A stretch of DNA of 33,101 bases, from assembly GCA_905479975.1 (NCBI GenBank), contig CAJQOS010000023.1:1-33101 (forward strand). The letters run 5' to 3'. Numbering within the stretch: position 1 is the first letter of the stretch; each line of letters opens with the position of its first letter. This document shows positions 1 to 8,793 of this stretch, in pieces. A program made the translations under genes and the position numbers. The notes below the pieces were generated by a model. It had not been told where the DNA came from, did no database searches, and saw nothing but the letters and a program-made list of their open reading frames with translations. This DNA is from an uncultured Puniceicoccaceae bacterium (lineage in GTDB: Bacteria; Verrucomicrobiota; Verrucomicrobiia; Opitutales; Coraliomargaritaceae).

Positions 1-1056
1 GACAAGACCTCGCGCAGCGAAACACGCATTAGCCCCCTGCTCGACCCGCAAGGCAAAGCCGACTGGATTATGGAGCCGATCAAGAAGGATCTCATGCAAG
101 CCGATCCGATGCTCAACCAGTTGCTCGATCAAAGCATCAGCCAACGCGGCTTCGGCAATCTCTGCACCTTGTATGTCGCCATGACCCGAGCCAAGCGCGG
201 GCTGTATATGATCAGCGACCTCGACCGCGTCAGCAAAACCTCCACCGTCCATTTCCTCAAAGAGCGCCTCGGCAGCGAAGCACAAGCCACCGAGCTCTTC
301 CCCGAATCCGAATACCCCGTGCGATGGAACACAGGCGATGCACAATGGCACGAGTCCTTTGAAGCGCCCACTCAACAAGCAACCAACAACCAGCAACTAC
401 CACCCACCCCCCAGTTCTCCCCCGCACATCCGCGACTCACACTGGCGCGGCCGTCCTCGGGCAAATCACGCCCACTCGCAGCAGCCAAATGCTTCGACCT
501 CGACGAACAAGCCAGCACCTTCGGCACCGCAGTGCACGACGCCTTCGAGCAGATCGAGTGGCTGGAGCCTACGAAACAAAAAAAGCCAACAAACGACGAC
601 GCAAATCTCACGCTCGATCTCTTTGAAGTGGAGGGCAACGCTCCGTCATTACCGCATACGGAAGTGACGGAGCATTATCCTCCAGAAGTGAAGGACGCCC
701 TCAACGACTGTTTCAGCATCCCCGAAATCCGCACCCTCTTCACAACACCGAAAACCGCATCCATCGTCTGGCGTGAACGTGCTTTCAGCTATGTCGAAGG
801 CGATCAATTCACCAACGGCATCTTCGACCGCGTCGTCATTCATCACGATACGGAGGGCACAATCACCCGAGCCGAAATAATCGACTTCAAAACCGATCGT
901 ATTCACAAAACCAATACCATCGAGCAAGCCACCGAGCACCATCGCCCACAACTCGAAGCCTACCGTAAAGCCCTCGCAAAAATCGTCGACATCGATGAAA
1001 GCGCAATCGAATTGAAGCTACTATTCACGAATGTGCCTGAGTTGGTGACGCTGTAA
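1..1056 (+). CDS. AddA/RecB-type UvrD helicase-nuclease, C-terminal part (5' truncated)
   Basis: The frame is open from base 1, so the gene starts upstream; 351 residues are visible. Near residues 55-70 is LYVAMTRAKRGLYMI, the motif VI signature of UvrD/Rep-type (superfamily 1) helicases. After a Pro/Gln-rich linker comes a PD-(D/E)XK nuclease domain of the RecB/AddA kind: GTAVHDAFEQIEW (the His helix), GIFDRVV, EIIDFKTDR (the acidic-x-Lys catalytic core) and PQLEAYRKAL (the QxxxY motif). Known family role: ATP-driven unwinding and resection of double-strand DNA ends for homologous recombination, usually as an AddAB complex. The partner gene is not in the window and presumably lies upstream. 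The helicase core cannot be checked because it is outside. Exact subfamily (AddA versus another UvrD-nuclease fusion) is inferred. Confidence 0.88.
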   Translation, partial: DKTSRSETRISPLLDPQGKADWIMEPIKKDLMQADPMLNQLLDQSISQRGFGNLCTLYVAMTRAKRGLYMISDLDRVSKTSTVHFLKERLGSEAQATELFPESEYPVRWNTGDAQWHESFEAPTQQATNNQQLPPTPQFSPAHPRLTLARPSSGKSRPLAAAKCFDLDEQASTFGTAVHDAFEQIEWLEPTKQKKPTNDDANLTLDLFEVEGNAPSLPHTEVTEHYPPEVKDALNDCFSIPEIRTLFTTPKTASIVWRERAFSYVEGDQFTNGIFDRVVIHHDTEGTITRAEIIDFKTDRIHKTNTIEQATEHHRPQLEAYRKALAKIVDIDESAIELKLLFTNVPELVTL

Positions 1057-1290
1057 ATCGTAGAGCCGTCACGATACTGCAATGTCACCTGTCCGAGTTG
1101 CTTTGTGGTATTTTCGGCAACCACCCCGCGCCCTCAAGCTTTGTGATTTTTAATAGGCCAGCGAAGGTCTGAAGTCGTAGGTGGCTTCCTTTAGGTCGGG
1201 TAGATCCTGAGCTTGTCGAAGTGTCGAATGGGCGGCCACCCGTCTGGAGTAAATGGTGTCGATGGCCGTGTCGGTCCAGCACCTATACAC
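1057..1290. other. Intergenic stretch with dispersed-repeat-like sequence
   Basis: No credible gene is seen between the nuclease and fabV, which converge here. The segment around 1205-1221 reads TCCTGAGCTTGTCGAAG, a sequence I recognise as part of dispersed intergenic repeats in many bacterial genomes. A 65-codon minus-strand frame (1085-1282) crosses it but has no domain resemblance and is not called. Confidence 0.4.
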
Positions 1291-1329
1291 AAAAAAACCG
1301 CCAGGCAGACGGGCTGCGATGGCGGTTTT
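1291..1329 (-). terminator. Rho-independent terminator of fabV (probably bidirectional)
   Basis: A perfect 10-bp stem AAAACCGCCA (1294-1303) / TGGCGGTTTT (1320-1329) encloses a 16-nt loop. On the minus strand it is followed by a run of T (complement of the A run 1291-1297), 36 bp after the fabV stop. On the plus strand it is followed by TTTTG-type sequence, so it may also stop the converging nuclease transcript. Confidence 0.85.
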
Positions 1330-1364
1330 GTTTTGAGGCGCGTGGCCTCGATTAAAAGCTAAAA

Positions 1365-2546
1365 CTACAAGCTACTCGGCAGTGGCAGATCGACTTCCAC
1401 ATCTTCGTCGTAATCGACGCCTGGCATTTCAAAGCCGAAGAGTGTGAGAAAGTTGTGCTGATAGCCGGTGTAATCACCTAAAATATCCAAGGTCTCAGAT
1501 GTAATACTTGGCCAGATCTCAATGACTTTCGCCTGAATGTCGGGCTGCATTTCCCAATCGTCGACACGGATGCGGCCGAGGTCGTCGAGTTGCATGTCTT
1601 TACCGTAGAGGCGATCATCGAAGAGGCGCACCATTTGCTCGATGCAATCTTCGTGGGTGCCCTTCTCCTTCATCAATTTGATGAGAATAGAGATGTAAAG
1701 CGGCACGACGGGAATCGCCGAGCTGGCTTGCGTGACGACCGCCTTGTTGACCGCGACGTATGCTTCGCAATCGTAAGCCTCAGTGATGGCAGCAGCAGCG
1801 CGCTCGACGTCTTTCTTCGCCTGACCGATGGTGCCGTTGGTATAAACGGGCCATGTGGCTTCAGGGCCGATGTAAGAATAAGCGACACTCTTCGCTCCGG
1901 GAGCGAGCACGCCGGCATCATCAAGCGCCTTCATCCACAATTCCCAGTCCTGACCACCCATCACGTTGATGGTGTGTTGAATTTCTTCTTCGGTCGCAGG
2001 TTCGATGGTCACGTCCTTCACCTCGTCGCGATCCGTATCCATGGTGCGGTTGGTAAAGGCTTTGTCACCGATCGGTTTCAAAACGGATTTGTAAGTTTCG
2101 CCGGTTTCAGGATCGTTGCGACGCGGAGACGCGAGGCTGTAAACGACGAGATCGATTTGACCGAGGTCTTCTTTAATCTGAGCGATGGTCTGCGCTTTGA
2201 TTTCGTTGGAAAATGCGTCGCCGTTGATACTCTTAGCGTAGAGACCAGCCTCATGTGCGGCTTTCTCAAATGCGACCGAATTATACCAACCTGCGCTGGC
2301 GGGCTTACCTTTGGCCGAAGGACGTTCAAAAAAGACGCCAAAAGTCGCCGCATCATAGCCGAAAGCGGCCGCAATACGTGAGGAGAGGCCATATCCCGTG
2401 GACGAACCTAAAACGAGCACCCGCTTAGGGCCATCTTCCCGTTTTGTCGCCTTGGCGACTTCGATCTCCTGACGAACTTTAGCCTCACAACCTTTCGGGT
2501 GGGCGGTAATGCAAACAAATCCTCGGATGCGCGGTTTAACTATCAT
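1365..2546 (-). CDS. fabV: Trans-2-enoyl-ACP/CoA reductase FabV (NADH)
   Basis: 393 residues, the usual FabV length. FabV reduces the trans-2 double bond of enoyl-ACP (or enoyl-CoA) with NADH in the last step of fatty-acid elongation; it replaces FabI and is known to be insensitive to triclosan. The protein starts MIVKPRIRGFVC and has the nucleotide-binding loop LGSSTGYG (46-53), YSLASPRR (136-143) and the family's Tyr-x8-Lys active site at Y235 and K244 in YTNGTIGQAK. It is preceded by about 160 bp of gene-free DNA, followed by a terminator, and appears to be a single-gene unit. The start is the first residue of the conserved N-terminus. No FabI is seen in this window. Identification is very secure. 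Confidence 0.97.
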   Translation of the reverse strand: MIVKPRIRGFVCITAHPKGCEAKVRQEIEVAKATKREDGPKRVLVLGSSTGYGLSSRIAAAFGYDAATFGVFFERPSAKGKPASAGWYNSVAFEKAAHEAGLYAKSINGDAFSNEIKAQTIAQIKEDLGQIDLVVYSLASPRRNDPETGETYKSVLKPIGDKAFTNRTMDTDRDEVKDVTIEPATEEEIQHTINVMGGQDWELWMKALDDAGVLAPGAKSVAYSYIGPEATWPVYTNGTIGQAKKDVERAAAAITEAYDCEAYVAVNKAVVTQASSAIPVVPLYISILIKLMKEKGTHEDCIEQMVRLFDDRLYGKDMQLDDLGRIRVDDWEMQPDIQAKVIEIWPSITSETLDILGDYTGYQHNFLTLFGFEMPGVDYDEDVEVDLPLPSSL

Positions 2547-2704
2547 GGTAATACTTTAAGTAGTTGGATAAAATCAGTAAGGACAGAGTGAAAGAGACTC
2601 CTCCCTCAGAGGCAACTGGTAATTTCCATCTAAACAAAAAGACGCGAAGGAGGTTTGCCCTACTGCGCCTGATGCTAAATAGAGTGAAAAAGACGACTTT
2701 TGGC

Positions 2705-4063
2705 CTATCCACGGCCGATTCCGGACGCTTCGAATCCAATTTTACGCAATGCATCGAGATCGAGCAAATTACGACCGTCGAACAGAAAGGCCGGTAAATT
2801 CATATGATCGTGGATTTTTTTGAAATCAAGCGCCGTAAACTCATCCCATTCGGTGAGGATCAAAACGGCATGCGCATCCTTGGTCGCTTCATACGCATCC
2901 GCACAGACGGTGATGGATGTATCACTCTCCGACAGTCCGAGATCACGACGCATTTGCGCCTCGGGCACCTTCGGATCGTAAATCGCAACATTGGCCTGCT
3001 CGTCGAGCAGATCTTTACAGATATAGATAGCCGCAGATTCGCGGGTATCGTTGGTGTCCTTCTTGAAGGCGAAACCGAGCACGGCGATCTTCTTGTCTGA
3101 GACGGTGTTAAACATCGTAGAGACGACGCGGCGTGCGAAACGATGTTTCTGGAAGTCGTTCATCTCGATCACGCCGTTCCAATACGTCGCAGCCTCAGGA
3201 ACTCCGAAGTGATCACACAGGTAGACGAGGTTGAGAATGTCTTTCTGGAAGCACGAGCCACCGAAACCCACGGAGGACTTGAGGAACTTCGGACCGATAC
3301 GGCTATCCGTGCCGATCGCATGTGCGACTTCGTCGACATTCGCGCCGGTCGCCTCACAGAGGGCGGAAATCGCGTTAATCGAAGAAATACGCTGCGCGAG
3401 GAAGGCATTCGCAGTGAGCTTTGATAGCTCGGACGACCAGACATTGGTGGTCAGAATGTTTTCAGCAGGCACCCACTCGGCATAGACATCGACCAGCTTC
3501 TGAATCGCAGCGAGACCGTCTGGTGTTTGATCGCCACCGATCAGAACACGATCTGGATTTTCAAGGTCGGCCACCGCAGTGCCCTCGGCGAGGAACTCGG
3601 GATTGGAAAGCACCTGAAACTTACGTCCCTTGGAGTTGGACTCCAGAATGCGCTTGATCGACTCGGCGGTGCGCACCGGCAAAGTGGACTTTTCGACCAC
3701 GATCTTATCGTCTTCCGCGACTTCCGCGATTTTACGCGCACACTTCTCAATGTAGCGCAGATCCGCCGCACGTCCCGCACCGACGCCATAGGTTTTAGTC
3801 GGCGTGTTGACGCTCATAAAGATAATGTCCGCCTCGCGAATCGCAGTATCAATATCGGTCGAGAAAAAGAGCGTTTTACCACGACAGCCTTTGACGATTT
3901 CATCCAGCCCAGGCTCGAAAATCGGCAACTCCTCCGAGTTCCACGCATCGATACGCGCTTGGTTGATATCAACAACAGTTACGGTGTGGCCCTTGCACTT
4001 ATGAGCAATCATGGCCATAGTAGGCCCGCCAACATATCCAGCTCCAATACAGCAAATTTTCAT
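2705..4063 (-). CDS. UDP-glucose 6-dehydrogenase, eukaryote-like type
   Basis: 452 residues. It oxidises UDP-glucose to UDP-glucuronate with two NAD+, supplying precursors for polysaccharides and capsule. Visible are the N-terminal Rossmann motif GAGYVGG (7-13), EKSTLPV (124-130), [10 protein letters not shown] (154-163), the Lys region [15 protein letters not shown], the catalytic Cys271 in [11 protein letters not shown] and the C-terminal UDP-binding domain with [13 protein letters not shown]. The start was set at the ATG just before the Rossmann strand; the frame is open for 19 more codons upstream (to 4120), but these precede the conserved N-terminus. The sequence is strikingly like plant and animal UGDH (CARKIAEV.., [16 protein letters not shown]) rather than the shorter-looking Ugd/TuaD types. 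Its neighbours are unrelated in pathway. About 190 bp separate it from the next gene upstream. Confidence 0.95.
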   Translation of the reverse strand: MKICCIGAGYVGGPTMAMIAHKCKGHTVTVVDINQARIDAWNSEELPIFEPGLDEIVKGCRGKTLFFSTDIDTAIREADIIFMSVNTPTKTYGVGAGRAADLRYIEKCARKIAEVAEDDKIVVEKSTLPVRTAESIKRILESNSKGRKFQVLSNPEFLAEGTAVADLENPDRVLIGGDQTPDGLAAIQKLVDVYAEWVPAENILTTNVWSSELSKLTANAFLAQRISSINAISALCEATGANVDEVAHAIGTDSRIGPKFLKSSVGFGGSCFQKDILNLVYLCDHFGVPEAATYWNGVIEMNDFQKHRFARRVVSTMFNTVSDKKIAVLGFAFKKDTNDTRESAAIYICKDLLDEQANVAIYDPKVPEAQMRRDLGLSESDTSITVCADAYEATKDAHAVLILTEWDEFTALDFKKIHDHMNLPAFLFDGRNLLDLDALRKIGFEASGIGRG

Positions 4064-4255
4064 AGTAGGACTTAGGTATATCAAATCCATCGTCACACAA
4101 GGGAATATTGTTTCCGGCATAACGAAAGCGAACAGCTACACTGATTCAGCCGGTAAGTGACGCTGCCGAATCAAATGAGCCCCCGTGCGAATTCAACCGT
4201 CACGCCACCACAACCCGCCCCTTGGCCGGTGGTGCAGCCGTAGCAGGGCTCCCGA

Positions 4256-5287
4256 TCAGTGAACCGCATCAGCCTCGTAGCCGAGCCCGATCTCCGCACG
4301 CCACCAATCGAGCGCCTTCATATTACCCAGCGTATCATCAAACCGCATACCGACGGCATTGGCACCAATCGGTTGACCGCGCATCTCGTCCGTGAAAGAT
4401 TCGATTTCATAGCAAAACAAGTGACGCATTTTCGGCATCGCGATTTCCTCCACCGAATTCTTCTCATCCAATTCAATCCGAATCGTGCCGGGACACTGCC
4501 ATGGCATCTCAACAGTAATGCGCCCCTTCTCGCCGAGAACTACCGCAGTGTTTTCCCGATTCACCTGTAGCGCACAGGTCGTCTTGGCCAAAATATCTCC
4601 CTCGAAGCGCATCACCGCCGTCGTCCACATATCAGTCCTCGTCTTCGAGTCCAGATGCCCGACGGCTTTCAACTCAAGAGGCTCCGCAAACAAACGGCCA
4701 TGGGCACGCCCAGCAATCAAGCGCGCAAACGACATCGTATAACAACCGATATCTAGGATCGCACCGCCACCGAGCGCCTTCGCTTGTATGCGCGACTCCG
4801 GCTGCTCGCCGGAATTATAGCAAAAGTTCGCCTCAATCATCCGCACCTTGCCGATCACACCGGAGGTCACCAGATCCACCACCTTCTGTGTCTGCGGATG
4901 ATGCCGATACATAAAGGCCTCGCGCAGCAGACAGCGATGATCGTCCGCAAGCTTCTTGGCCTGCTTGGCCTGACGGAGATTCATCGTCAAGGGCTTCTCA
5001 CAGAGCACATGCTTACCCGCCTGCACGCAGTGAGCAATCCACTCCAAGTGAAACGGATGCAGCGTCGCAATATAAACCGCATCCACTTCCGAATCGGCCA
5101 ACATCGCCTCGTAACTGCCATAGACCCGCGCCGCGCCATGCTCATCCGCAAGGGCCTGTGCCTTCGCCACATCACGACTCGACACTGCATGTAGCACACT
5201 GCCCTCGCATTGTTTGAGCGCCGTCGCGAACGCATTTGCGATATTACCGGCAGCAAGAATCCCCCAACGAACTGATTGTTTTGACAT
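4256..5287 (-). CDS. Gfo/Idh/MocA family NAD(P)-dependent oxidoreductase
   Basis: 343 residues from the chosen start. The N-terminal Rossmann fold begins immediately ([13 protein letters not shown], residues 8-20), the dinucleotide-contacting EKP triad is at E97-K98-P99 ([10 protein letters not shown]), and a C-terminal GFO_IDH_MocA_C half follows with [19 protein letters not shown], the usual substrate-binding region. Family members oxidise or reduce sugars, inositols or trans-dihydrodiols; the substrate here cannot be read from sequence. The reading frame continues upstream to 5503, but that extension includes a known-looking dispersed repeat, so I start at MSKQSVRWG. It is transcribed away from the Fic-family gene. 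It could be dimeric dihydrodiol dehydrogenase-like; only the family is secure. Confidence 0.9.
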   Translation of the reverse strand: MSKQSVRWGILAAGNIANAFATALKQCEGSVLHAVSSRDVAKAQALADEHGAARVYGSYEAMLADSEVDAVYIATLHPFHLEWIAHCVQAGKHVLCEKPLTMNLRQAKQAKKLADDHRCLLREAFMYRHHPQTQKVVDLVTSGVIGKVRMIEANFCYNSGEQPESRIQAKALGGGAILDIGCYTMSFARLIAGRAHGRLFAEPLELKAVGHLDSKTRTDMWTTAVMRFEGDILAKTTCALQVNRENTAVVLGEKGRITVEMPWQCPGTIRIELDEKNSVEEIAMPKMRHLFCYEIESFTDEMRGQPIGANAVGMRFDDTLGNMKALDWWRAEIGLGYEADAVH

Positions 5288-5503
5288 GACGAGAACATCG
5301 AACATCGAACACTCCACGTCCAACATTGAATTCGCAGAATTCCAATCCTCTCCCAACTGCGGGTGGATCGGTGCGATTTGATCATAAGGTAATTCGTTGA
5401 GCTGCGCATCGAGTTTTTCCGAAAAACCAACCAAGGCACCCACGACGTGGTATGCTTCGCGAAACGTCACCGCATGAATCGCGTTAAAACCAATAAAAAT
5501 CAT
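5288..5503 (-). other. In-frame upstream extension of the oxidoreductase (possible gene remnant)
   Basis: Seventy-two codons lie open and in frame ahead of the oxidoreductase start, beginning with an ATG at 5503. The first 55 or so look codon-usage-like for this genome but match no Rossmann N-terminus and I do not recognise them. The remaining codons run through the AT/CG-poor repeat at 5293-5333. Either this is a decayed gene end joined to the oxidoreductase by a repeat insertion, or a long N-terminal extension is really translated. I favour the remnant. Confidence 0.35.
5293..5333. repeat. Short tandem-like dispersed intergenic repeat (GAACATC units)
   Basis: The plus strand contains GAACATC-GAACATC-GAACACTC followed by CACGTCCAACATTGAAT. 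In translation this is the [15 protein letters not shown] repeat that I recognise from intergenic regions of Verrucomicrobia and Planctomycetes genomes. Its position directly before the oxidoreductase start suggests an insertion into an upstream region. The family attribution is from memory. Confidence 0.5.
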
Positions 5504-5519
5504 GTCAAATAAACCGAAA

Positions 5520-5549
5520 TCGTGCCACTAAGACACTTTAGTGGCACGA
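5520..5549. promoter_or_regulatory. Perfect 12-bp palindrome, candidate operator before the Fic gene
   Basis: TCGTGCCACTAA (5520-5531) and its exact complement TTAGTGGCACGA (5538-5549) flank the 6-base spacer GACACT. It lies between the divergent oxidoreductase and Fic genes. Two further half-site-like copies, ATGCCACT (5594-5601) and ATGCCACG (5608-5615), overlap the Fic start. No T run follows, so a regulator binding site is more likely than a terminator. The Fic protein's own N-terminal winged helix is an obvious candidate ligand, by inference. Confidence 0.6.
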
Positions 5550-5607
5550 ATACACTTGATATTGGCGAAAATATGGCTTCATTTAGTATTTACCATGCCA
5601 CTCAATC

Positions 5608-6990
5608 ATGCCACGTGTCATCCCAGAATCCGAATTTGCTGCCTTACTTAGAGTGATTGCCCGCCACCCCGGTGGTATATCGATCTCGGGAATACTTGCC
5701 CGTGCCGATGTCACCGCCGCAAAGCGCACCGTGCAACGCCGCATTGATGTATTACTGCAATCCGGTCACATCAAAGCCGAAGGCGAAGGCCGTGCGCGGC
5801 GCTACTTAGTTGCGCCGACCGAAGTGGACAAATGGCAAACCCATGTCGAAGAAGATGCGGGCATTCGCTTTTCCAAAGAGGCACTGGCGATACGTGCGGA
5901 GGTCAAGCGCCCCTACGAGCGCCGCACACCTGTCGGCTATAAAGATGCCTTTCTCGATGACTACCACCCCAATCAAACCTTCTATCTCGATACCGCCCTG
6001 CGCATCGAGCTGGCCGCGGTCGGTGGTGTCGGCGCGAGTCAATTGCCAGCTGGCACGTATATCCGCAAGGTGATGGACCGTTTGCTGATTGACCTATCGT
6101 GGAACTCCAGTCGACTCGAAGGCAACACTTACTCGATCCTGGAAACACAGCGCCTGCTTCAACTCGGCGAAGCTTCGGAGGGCAAACACAGCGCCGAGGC
6201 GCAGATGCTACTCAACCACAAAGCCGCAATTGAGCTGCTGGCAGATCAGGCCGATGAGATCGGATTTAATCACTACACGCTTTGTAATTTGCACGCCCTA
6301 CTGGCGGACAACCTCATGGTCGATCCCGAGATGTGTGGACGCATCCGCGAGCGCTCAGTGGGCATTGGCGGCTCAGTGTATTATCCTCCCGAAGGGCACC
6401 TGCGGATCAAAGAACGCTTCGATCAGTTTTTAATCAAAGCCGAAGCGATCGAAGATCCGTTTGAGCAAGCCTTCTTCGCCATGGTGCACCTGCCCTACTT
6501 GCAAGCATTTGAAGACGTCAACAAACGCGTCTCCCGACTCGCCGCAAACATTCCGCTGGTGCGGCATAACCTATGCCCGCTCTCCTTCGCCGATGTGCCT
6601 CAAGGGGACTACCTAAACGCAATCATCGGCGTCTATGAGTTAAATCGTATCGAATATCTGCGCGAAGTTTTCGTCTGGGCCTACAAACGCTCCGCGATGC
6701 GCTACAGCGCAATCCGCGAAACCCTCGGCGAGCCAGACCCCTTCCGACTCCAACACCGCACAGTCATCCAGCAGTGCGTCCGCAGCATTGTGCAATCTGC
6801 CAACGGCAGCGCATCGACCCAACGGGCAATTAATCAGGCATCTCAAGCCTTTCAGGGCGACGACTGTGAGCGCTTTCGCGAAGTCATCCAGATCGAGCTC
6901 CGCAGCCTCCACGAAGGTAATATCGCCCGCTACCGTCTACGTCCGAAGGAATTCGCAGCGTGGCAGGAGCAATCCAGCGCAGCTGGATAA
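5608..6990 (+). CDS. Fic-family protein with N-terminal winged-helix domain, non-canonical active site
   Basis: 460 residues. Residues 1-70 look like a winged helix (AKRTVQRRIDVLLQSGHI, then a basic wing). The Fic fold follows, with an N-terminal inhibitory-helix motif S167-x3-E171-G172-N173 (SSRLEGN), as in Fic proteins self-inhibited by an upstream helix. The Fic loop reads HLPYLQAFEDVNKRVSRLA: the canonical HxFx(D/E)GNGRxxR is altered to QAFEDVNKRVSR, with Gln at 299 where the catalytic His is expected, and Val-Asn-Lys for Gly-Asn-Gly. I recall a subgroup annotated simply as Fic family with this QxFxDVNKR loop. AMP transfer by the usual mechanism is therefore doubtful; a regulator or altered activity is possible. 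No antitoxin gene adjoins it. The start ATG is placed by the lack of other in-frame starts nearby. Confidence 0.85.
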   Translation: MPRVIPESEFAALLRVIARHPGGISISGILARADVTAAKRTVQRRIDVLLQSGHIKAEGEGRARRYLVAPTEVDKWQTHVEEDAGIRFSKEALAIRAEVKRPYERRTPVGYKDAFLDDYHPNQTFYLDTALRIELAAVGGVGASQLPAGTYIRKVMDRLLIDLSWNSSRLEGNTYSILETQRLLQLGEASEGKHSAEAQMLLNHKAAIELLADQADEIGFNHYTLCNLHALLADNLMVDPEMCGRIRERSVGIGGSVYYPPEGHLRIKERFDQFLIKAEAIEDPFEQAFFAMVHLPYLQAFEDVNKRVSRLAANIPLVRHNLCPLSFADVPQGDYLNAIIGVYELNRIEYLREVFVWAYKRSAMRYSAIRETLGEPDPFRLQHRTVIQQCVRSIVQSANGSASTQRAINQASQAFQGDDCERFREVIQIELRSLHEGNIARYRLRPKEFAAWQEQSSAAG

Positions 6991-7040
6991 TGACGCGCAC
7001 GACCGACTGGAGTCATGGTGAAAGCGCTTGCACTGCTGAA

Positions 7041-7062
7041 TGCGGCATAGAGCCATGCCGCA
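7041..7062. terminator. Hairpin between convergent Fic and murJ genes
   Basis: TGCGGCAT (7041-7048) pairs perfectly with ATGCCGCA (7055-7062) around a 6-base loop. It sits in the 75-bp gap where the two genes converge. There is no T run on either side, so termination is inferred from place and shape only. Confidence 0.45.
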
Positions 7063-7065
7063 CAA

Positions 7066-8619
7066 TCAAGCCTTACGCTTAGGAATAAAGCGACGCAGCA
7101 TTCCGGCGAGTGCGTCCAACTCCTCAAATTTCAGCACATATAGCAGCCCGAAATATAAGGCCGCTCCGCCGGGAACGAACAGACCGACGATCACTGCGGC
7201 GTTTAATTTATCGGCTAGATCAAAACTCAGCACCAGTGCATGCCCGATAAAGCAGAAGAGCCCCATCCCTAGGCCGGCACAGAGGACCTTAGCAAAGGCT
7301 CCGCGCAAGTGCGAAAATCCCACTTCACTGCGATGCTTTGACAGCGCTCGCCAGAGGCAGGCCGACTGCACGATCGCCGCAAGCACATTACCCGCCGCCA
7401 AACCGCTGGCACCATAGAACTGCATCAGCACGAGACCGCTGATCAAATTCACCAGTAAACAAAGCCCGGCGACTCGGACAGGGGTCTTCATATCTTTACA
7501 GGCATGCAAGCCGCGCGTGGCAAAGGTCGCCGCAGAATAAAACGGCAACCCGATCCCATAGATCGCAATCAGCGGAATGGTTTGAGCGGCATTTTGCGTG
7601 CTAAACGCCCCCCACCGAAACAGTTCCAAGATCGGCTCGCCCAAGATAACGAGTCCGACACCTGCAGGCAGCGAGATGCCGACCACCAATCGCATCCCTT
7701 GAGTCAAGGCACCGGCAAAGGCATGGTCGTCGTTATCCGACACCGCACGCGCCAACAGCGGGAAGAACACCGTGGCCACCGCGACGGTAAAGATCCCCAG
7801 CGGCAGTTCCATCAATCGGCTAGCAAGATACAACACCGACACTGCGGATTCATCGAGCGAATACGCCAACAGCCGCGACACCAATATATTAACCTGTAAA
7901 ATCGCCGCCCCCATCAGGCCAGGCAGAAACAACAGCCACAACTCACTCATCTCGGTCGAAGCGCGCTTCTCCACACGTGGACGCCAGCCCTGACGCGCCA
8001 AATCCCACGCTGGCAGCAGCAACTGCAACAACCCGCCTACGAGCACGCCGCCACAGAGCCAATACACAATCCGCGCCTGATCGTCACTCAGCCACATCCC
8101 TGCGACCAAGGCAGCAATCATCGCGAGGTTGAGCAGCATCGGCGTGCTGGCAGCCACAGCGAAGCGACCGAGCAGGTTGAGCCCAGCCGAGATAATTGCC
8201 GCGAGGCAGATAAAAATCATATACGGCAGCACCACCACCGCGAGTTCAGCGCCCAGCGCCCAGCGATCCGAGAGCAGTCCACTCTGAGCGAGCGAGCCGA
8301 ACACAATCATCCCGCTGACCACCAGCGCCGACAAAATCAGCAACAGCCGCAGCAGCACTTGATTAAAGAAGGCAAAAGCCTCGGAGCGCCCGGCACGTTG
8401 CAGCACATCCGAGAAGATCGGCACCATGGCCGACGTTAACGCGCCCTCCCCCAGCAATCGGCGAAACAGATTCGGCAAAGTAAATGCCAGAATGAACGCA
8501 TCATTCCACGCACTTGCCCCCAGAGCCGCAAAAATCAGAATATCACGCACCAACCCGAGCACCCGCGAGCCGACCGTCGAAAGGCTGACAACTACGATAT
8601 TCTTAAGATTTTTGAGCAT
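7066..8619 (-). CDS. murJ: Lipid II flippase MurJ (MviN)
   Basis: 517 residues with about 14 hydrophobic segments, the size of MurJ. It flips undecaprenyl-linked peptidoglycan precursor (lipid II) across the inner membrane. The family signature is clear at the N-terminus: STVGSRVLGLVRD, then DAFILAFTLPNLFRRLLGEGALTSA with the conserved Arg/Glu residues of the central cavity, and PLGIFTVAVATVFFPLLAR in the middle. The C-terminus ends in a basic tail (RRFIPKRKA). It starts at the ATG before the conserved first helix and is transcribed divergently from pta with 174 bp between them; it converges with the Fic gene. Secure. Confidence 0.96.
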   Translation of the reverse strand: MLKNLKNIVVVSLSTVGSRVLGLVRDILIFAALGASAWNDAFILAFTLPNLFRRLLGEGALTSAMVPIFSDVLQRAGRSEAFAFFNQVLLRLLLILSALVVSGMIVFGSLAQSGLLSDRWALGAELAVVVLPYMIFICLAAIISAGLNLLGRFAVAASTPMLLNLAMIAALVAGMWLSDDQARIVYWLCGGVLVGGLLQLLLPAWDLARQGWRPRVEKRASTEMSELWLLFLPGLMGAAILQVNILVSRLLAYSLDESAVSVLYLASRLMELPLGIFTVAVATVFFPLLARAVSDNDDHAFAGALTQGMRLVVGISLPAGVGLVILGEPILELFRWGAFSTQNAAQTIPLIAIYGIGLPFYSAATFATRGLHACKDMKTPVRVAGLCLLVNLISGLVLMQFYGASGLAAGNVLAAIVQSACLWRALSKHRSEVGFSHLRGAFAKVLCAGLGMGLFCFIGHALVLSFDLADKLNAAVIVGLFVPGGAALYFGLLYVLKFEELDALAGMLRRFIPKRKA

Positions 8620-8793
8620 AAATGATGCATCGGATACGAACAGAACCGAACAGCCACAAGAAACTACGTCTCAAAAAACTTTGGCAATTGTATATTTCAT
8701 GCTCTACCAAGAAGCTGTTTTTTACTTTGATGCCTCAACTGGACCATTTTACCCTAATTCAACTTTCACAATAATTCATATACTTTAAATACG

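Noticed and set aside
1590..2381. 263-codon frame opposite fabV
   Set aside because: Mirrors the coding bias of fabV and resembles no protein.
4205..4234. CACCAC / GTGGTG hairpin as a terminator after the oxidoreductase gene
   Set aside because: Only six base pairs around a long loop and no T run; too weak to call.
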